Source: an uncultured Campylobacter sp.
GTDB lineage: Bacteria > Campylobacterota > Campylobacteria > Campylobacterales > Campylobacteraceae
NCBI RefSeq assembly: GCF_938045595.1
Contig: NZ_CALIBB010000302.1
Location: 1 to 23,577 of the forward strand
Length of the DNA stretch: 23,577 nt
Reading direction: 5' to 3'
Positions 21,677-23,577 of this stretch are shown here, in pieces. Made by a program: the position numbers and the translations under genes. The notes beneath the pieces were generated by a model. It was not told the DNA's origin. It was given only the letters and a program-made list of their open reading frames with translations, and did no database searches. Each line of letters opens with the position of its first letter. The first letter of the stretch is position 1.

Positions 21677-22953
21677 AAATTTTAATAAAAAACGGCACGA
21701 TCGTTAATCATGACGGCAGCGAGGAGGCGAACGTCCTGATCGAGGGCGATAAAATTTCAAAGATCACGCGCGAGTGTCCCGCCGCAGACCGCGTCATAGA
21801 CGCTGCGGCCAAGCTCGTGATGCCCGGCCTCATCGATATGCACGTGCATTTTAGAGACCCGGGGCTCGAATACAAAGACGACGTCATCAGCGGCAGCGAA
21901 ACTGCGGTCGCAGGCGGCGTGACGACCTGCCTTCCGATGGCGAATACTAGGCCCGTAAACGATAACTCCAGCATCACGCGCGCGATGATCGCCAAGGCTA
22001 AGGGACGCGGGCTTATCGATCTACTACCCATAGGCGCGATCTCGCAGGACTGCAAGGGCGCAAAAATCGTCGAGATGGGCGATATGCTTGAGGCGGGCTG
22101 TGTGGCCTTCAGCGACGACGGGCTGCCCGTGACCGACAGCTCCGTGATGCGACAGGCGCTCGAATACTCCGCGCACTTCGGCTCATTCGTGATAAATCAC
22201 AGCGAGGATTGCTCGCTTTGCCACGGCGGCGTGATGAACGAGGGTAAGGTTAGCGCGATCCTCGGTCTAAAGGGGATGGCGAGCGAAAAAGAGGAGATCA
22301 TGATCGCGCGCGATCTGCTGCTTGCCAAAAAGACGGGCGGGCACATCCACGTCGCGCACGTAAGCTCGGCGTGGTCGCTCAAGCTCATCGAGCAGGCTAA
22401 GCGCGAGGGTATCCGCGTCACCTGCGAGGCTACGCCGCATCATTTCACCTTCGACGAGCGCGAGCTGATGGGATACGATACGAATTTTAAAATGTCGCCG
22501 CCGCTTCGCACCCAAAGCGACGTGCAGGCGATCAGAGAGGCGCTTAAAAGCGGTCTGATCGACGCCATCGTGACCGATCACGCGCCGCATAATACCGACG
22601 ATAAATTCGTCGAATTCGATCACGCGCCGTTTGGAATTTTAGGGCTTCAAACCCTCGTGCCGCTTACGCTGCGGCTCATAAACGAGGGCATCATCGGCCT
22701 TGAAGACATGGTGCGCCTCTGCTCGTTTAACCCGGCTAAAATTCTAAATTTAAAGGACAAGGGCGAGATCAAAGAGGGCTTTTTGGCCGACGTCGCGATC
22801 ATCGATCCGCAGATTTCCTACGTTTACGACGAGGCGCTAAATAAGTCCAAATCGCGCAACTCGCCGCTTTTCGGCAAGCAGCTTACGGGCGCTGCGGTAT
22901 GCACGATCAAAAGCGGCCGCGTGGTCTATGAGTTTCCAAACGTCGTAGCGTAG
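21673..22953 (+). CDS. pyrC: Dihydroorotase, class I
   Basis: This encodes 426 residues, the length of class I bacterial dihydroorotases (the E. coli class II type is about 348). It cyclises carbamoyl-aspartate to dihydroorotate. The metal ligands of the amidohydrolase fold are visible: His57-Val-His59 in Met-His-Val-His-Phe-Arg-Asp-Pro-Gly, Asp in Phe-Ser-Asp-Asp-Gly (148/149), His176, His229 and Asp302 (Thr-Asp-His-Ala-Pro-His). All expected residues are present, so it is unlikely to be an inactive PyrX-type partner. The acidic residue at 148/149 instead of a carboxylated lysine resembles the Aquifex enzyme, which is active with its transferase. The ATG overlaps the pyrB stop. No strong binding site is needed if translation is coupled. 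Confidence 0.94.
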   Translation: MKILIKNGTIVNHDGSEEANVLIEGDKISKITRECPAADRVIDAAAKLVMPGLIDMHVHFRDPGLEYKDDVISGSETAVAGGVTTCLPMANTRPVNDNSSITRAMIAKAKGRGLIDLLPIGAISQDCKGAKIVEMGDMLEAGCVAFSDDGLPVTDSSVMRQALEYSAHFGSFVINHSEDCSLCHGGVMNEGKVSAILGLKGMASEKEEIMIARDLLLAKKTGGHIHVAHVSSAWSLKLIEQAKREGIRVTCEATPHHFTFDERELMGYDTNFKMSPPLRTQSDVQAIREALKSGLIDAIVTDHAPHNTDDKFVEFDHAPFGILGLQTLVPLTLRLINEGIIGLEDMVRLCSFNPAKILNLKDKGEIKEGFLADVAIIDPQISYVYDEALNKSKSRNSPLFGKQLTGAAVCTIKSGRVVYEFPNVVA

Positions 22954-23577
22954 GGCGCTTGCGGCGTAAAACTTGCGATCGGCGACTTGTGGGCAGAGCT
23001 TGCGAGTGGTAGCTTGCCGACGAGCGGTATTCGTAGCGCAAATGGCGCTATTGCTTAATTTTAAATTTAGCTAGTTTGGACGCAACGGCTTGCTTTTAAA
23101 ATTTTGTGGTGCGATCGGTTTATTTTAAATTTGGCGGCAGCGTAGGCATAGCGACTTATCTTTAAAATTTCATAGCGCGTTTTGCTCGGTATCGGCGCGA
23201 TCTTTGATCCAGTAGTGCGATCGCCTTGCTTAAATTTTAAATTTAGTGGTAGTCCGGATATAGCAAACTACGTTTAAAATTTTACGGCGCGATTTTTTGG
23301 TCTAATCATGCGGAGCTCTGCGGCTAATTCGCTTTAAATTTTGCGGTGGCTCATTGTGGCAGCTTACTTTTAAAATTTCATAGCGCGAGCGCGGTTGAAA
23401 TTTTTTTAAAGCGGTTTGTCATTTTTGTAGTGCGGGTAAATTTGACGCACATCGCCTTGCTCATGCCGCTCGTGGATTTCGGCTTCGGAATTTTACCGAC
23501 GTATAAGGCATTTGTAAATTTATAACGGCACCTTTTTCGATGCGGCAGCTGCTTTTAAAATTTCACGCTCGCGGCGG
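22954..23577. repeat. Non-coding region with interspersed TTTAAAATTT-centred repeats
   Basis: I see no gene on either strand in these 620 bases. Words built on TTTAAAATTT or TTAAATTTTAAATTTAG recur at about 23055, 23095, 23122, 23160, 23230, 23272, 23332, 23368 and 23552, each followed by a GC-rich tail. TTTAAAATTTCATAGCGCG occurs exactly twice (23161-23179 and 23370-23388). GTGCGATCG also recurs (23109 and 23215). Spacing is irregular, so this is interspersed rather than strictly tandem. Confidence 0.55.

Overview
The window looks like a chromosomal segment of a Campylobacter or close relative in the Campylobacterota, and I would guess one of the higher-GC species. The evidence is the gene order ileS, small ORF, gatA, guaB, (metX), xseB, carbon-nitrogen hydrolase, which from memory resembles C. 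jejuni; the nearly universal AAGGA-type ribosome binding sites; clean TATAAT -10 boxes often without a clear -35; and intergenic DNA saturated with AAATTT/TTTAAAATTT words. The species cannot be fixed from the sequence alone.

Layout. 1-484 is the 3' end of an unrecognised gene. 490-2962 (minus) holds four small AT-rich membrane-protein genes, three of them paralogues, each with its own TATAAT box. 2963-3330 is a GAATTC-rich degenerate repeat. 3331-4287 (minus) is a cation diffusion facilitator. 4321-4620 carries two divergent promoters: one serves an unreported 50-residue ORF, the other a cupin gene, with two matching inverted repeats placed like operators. The cupin gene is followed by an NAD(P)-binding NmrA/YwnB-like protein and, after a 0.7 kb repeat-filled gap, an Rrf2/YwnA-like regulator. 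7167-8497 is an ankyrin-like exported protein broken by a stop codon and a frameshift.

8507-17273 (minus) is a tightly packed housekeeping operon: ileS, a 36-residue membrane microprotein, gatA, guaB, metX, xseB, a nitrilase-family hydrolase and a ThiF/MoeB-like protein, most of them joined by overlaps or gaps of a few bases. Divergent from ileS are a CinA-family protein and a lipoprotein-like protein (17392-19376). Then come a flavodoxin-fold quinone reductase-like gene (19937-20467) with a terminator after it, and an overlapping pyrB-pyrC pair (20747-22953). The window ends in about 0.6 kb of non-coding AAATTT-rich DNA.

The most unusual theme is AATTT-centred tandem repeats. Between genes the periods are about 57 bp and 23 bp. 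Inside two genes they are 18 bp and 27 bp, multiples of three, so the repeats add hexapeptides to the nitrilase-family enzyme and nonapeptides between the charged start and the lipobox of the lipoprotein. The second notable site is the divergent promoter region at 4490-4641 with its paired operators. No tRNA, rRNA, CRISPR array, IS element or phage gene was recognised.
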